The notes under the pieces are model-generated. The model did no database searches. It worked only from the letters and a program-made list of their open reading frames with translations, and was not told the DNA's origin. Of a stretch of DNA of 24,112 nt, positions 23,651 to 24,112 are shown piece after piece. Positions within the stretch are counted from its first letter, which is position 1; every line of letters begins with the position of its first letter. The stretch covers positions 1 to 24,112 of the forward strand of contig JBFJVZ010000060.1 of assembly GCA_041623895.1 (NCBI GenBank), in the 5' to 3' direction. The position numbers and the translations under genes are program-made. Source of the stretch: JBFJVZ01 sp041623895. Lineage in GTDB: Bacteria; Planctomycetota; Planctomycetia; Pirellulales; Pirellulaceae.

Positions 23651-24109
23651 ATGAAGAATCGCACACCTCTCCGTTCGCGTGCCTCGTCGCTCGTCGCCGG
23701 TACTGATATGACAGCGATGGTTGACGTGACGTTCTTGCTGTTGATTTTTTTCATGGTGACGGCGTCATTTACTTTGCAAACAGCGATTGCGATGCCCCGC
23801 CAGATGTCTGACCTGGCATCGCGCCAAGCCGTGGTCGTGCCGCCGCCGCGAGACATCGTTTCCTTGACCGTCGACCCCCAGGGAAGCTTTTATTTGGCGT
23901 CCCCGAGCGGAGAGCAGCAACTCGTGGGAAAACAAAGTTTGTTGACGGCGCTGAAGGTTGTGTCAGGATTAAATTCAAACGCGCGGCTGGAGATTTTGGT
24001 GGACTCCGATGCTCGTCTCCAGGCGATGGTCGATGCCATTGATGCGGGAACGATCGCCGGCTTCCGCACTTTGACCGTGACAGAAACGCACGTCGAATCG
24101 GAACCATAG
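23651..24109 (+). CDS. ExbD/TolR-type protein 2
   Basis: A second, divergent ExbD/TolR-type protein of 152 residues. A basic N-terminus (MKNRTPLRSRASSLVAG) is followed by TDMTAMVDVTFLLLIFFMVT, where the Asp of MVD is the family's proton-carrying residue. The periplasmic region includes VVPPPRDIVSLTVDPQGSFYL and ARLEILVDSDARLQAMVDAID, typical of the ExbD fold. Two ExbD-like proteins per ExbB suggest a heterodimeric ExbD pair in one stator, as is common in planctomycete and Bacteroidetes clusters. The stop lies three bases before the window end, and the operon may continue to the right. Confidence 0.92.
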   Translation: MKNRTPLRSRASSLVAGTDMTAMVDVTFLLLIFFMVTASFTLQTAIAMPRQMSDLASRQAVVVPPPRDIVSLTVDPQGSFYLASPSGEQQLVGKQSLLTALKVVSGLNSNARLEILVDSDARLQAMVDAIDAGTIAGFRTLTVTETHVESEP

Positions 24110-24112
24110 GTA

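Overview
The window looks like a chromosomal segment of a planctomycete, most likely a Rhodopirellula/Pirellulales-type organism. This is inferred from content: an ECF sigma factor paired with a FecR-domain membrane protein, an SHD1-domain secreted protein, a small zinc-ribbon membrane protein beginning MNPYTSPQ, EF-hand gene remnants, and a squalene-cyclase-fold protein next to ExbB/ExbD genes. No phage, IS transposase or CRISPR array was seen.

Layout. 1-1.1 kb: a membrane protein open at the left edge, whose 3' end runs into a dispersed repeat. 1.4-5.1 kb, minus strand: ECF sigma factor, FecR-like partner, then an SHD1/thioredoxin-fold protein with an in-frame TGA exactly where the first catalytic Cys of a CxxC motif is expected. 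5.1-7.2 kb: a disturbed accessory stretch with a truncated secreted protein, a strong hairpin with a T tract, a small membrane protein, two more clusters of the GGTGCGTCCCC repeat, and EF-hand gene debris. 7.2-8.2 kb: an unknown protein with a C-terminal zinc-ribbon-like end. 8.6-18 kb: housekeeping genes. These are 2-oxoglutarate dehydrogenase E1 (minus), an ABC-F ATPase (plus), a tRNA-dihydrouridine synthase (plus), a type I phosphodiesterase-like protein (minus) and an AGCS alanine/glycine symporter (minus). Inverted-repeat elements lie in the gaps. 18.36 kb: tRNA-Phe(GAA), minus strand.

18.6-24.1 kb, plus strand: an apparent operon. It encodes an exported squalene-cyclase-fold/HEAT-like protein, two tandem paralogous single-pass membrane proteins of unknown family, a TolQ/ExbB-type proton channel and two ExbD/TolR-type proteins. 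The best inference is a proton-motive-force-driven envelope machine in which the two paralogs take a TonB/TolA-like transducer position.

The observations most worth a second look are the TGA at the redox-cysteine position (selenocysteine or nonsense mutation), the tandem paralogs in the Exb-like operon, and the repeat family that forms the 3' ends of two genes. All family calls come from reading motifs by eye; no database search was run.
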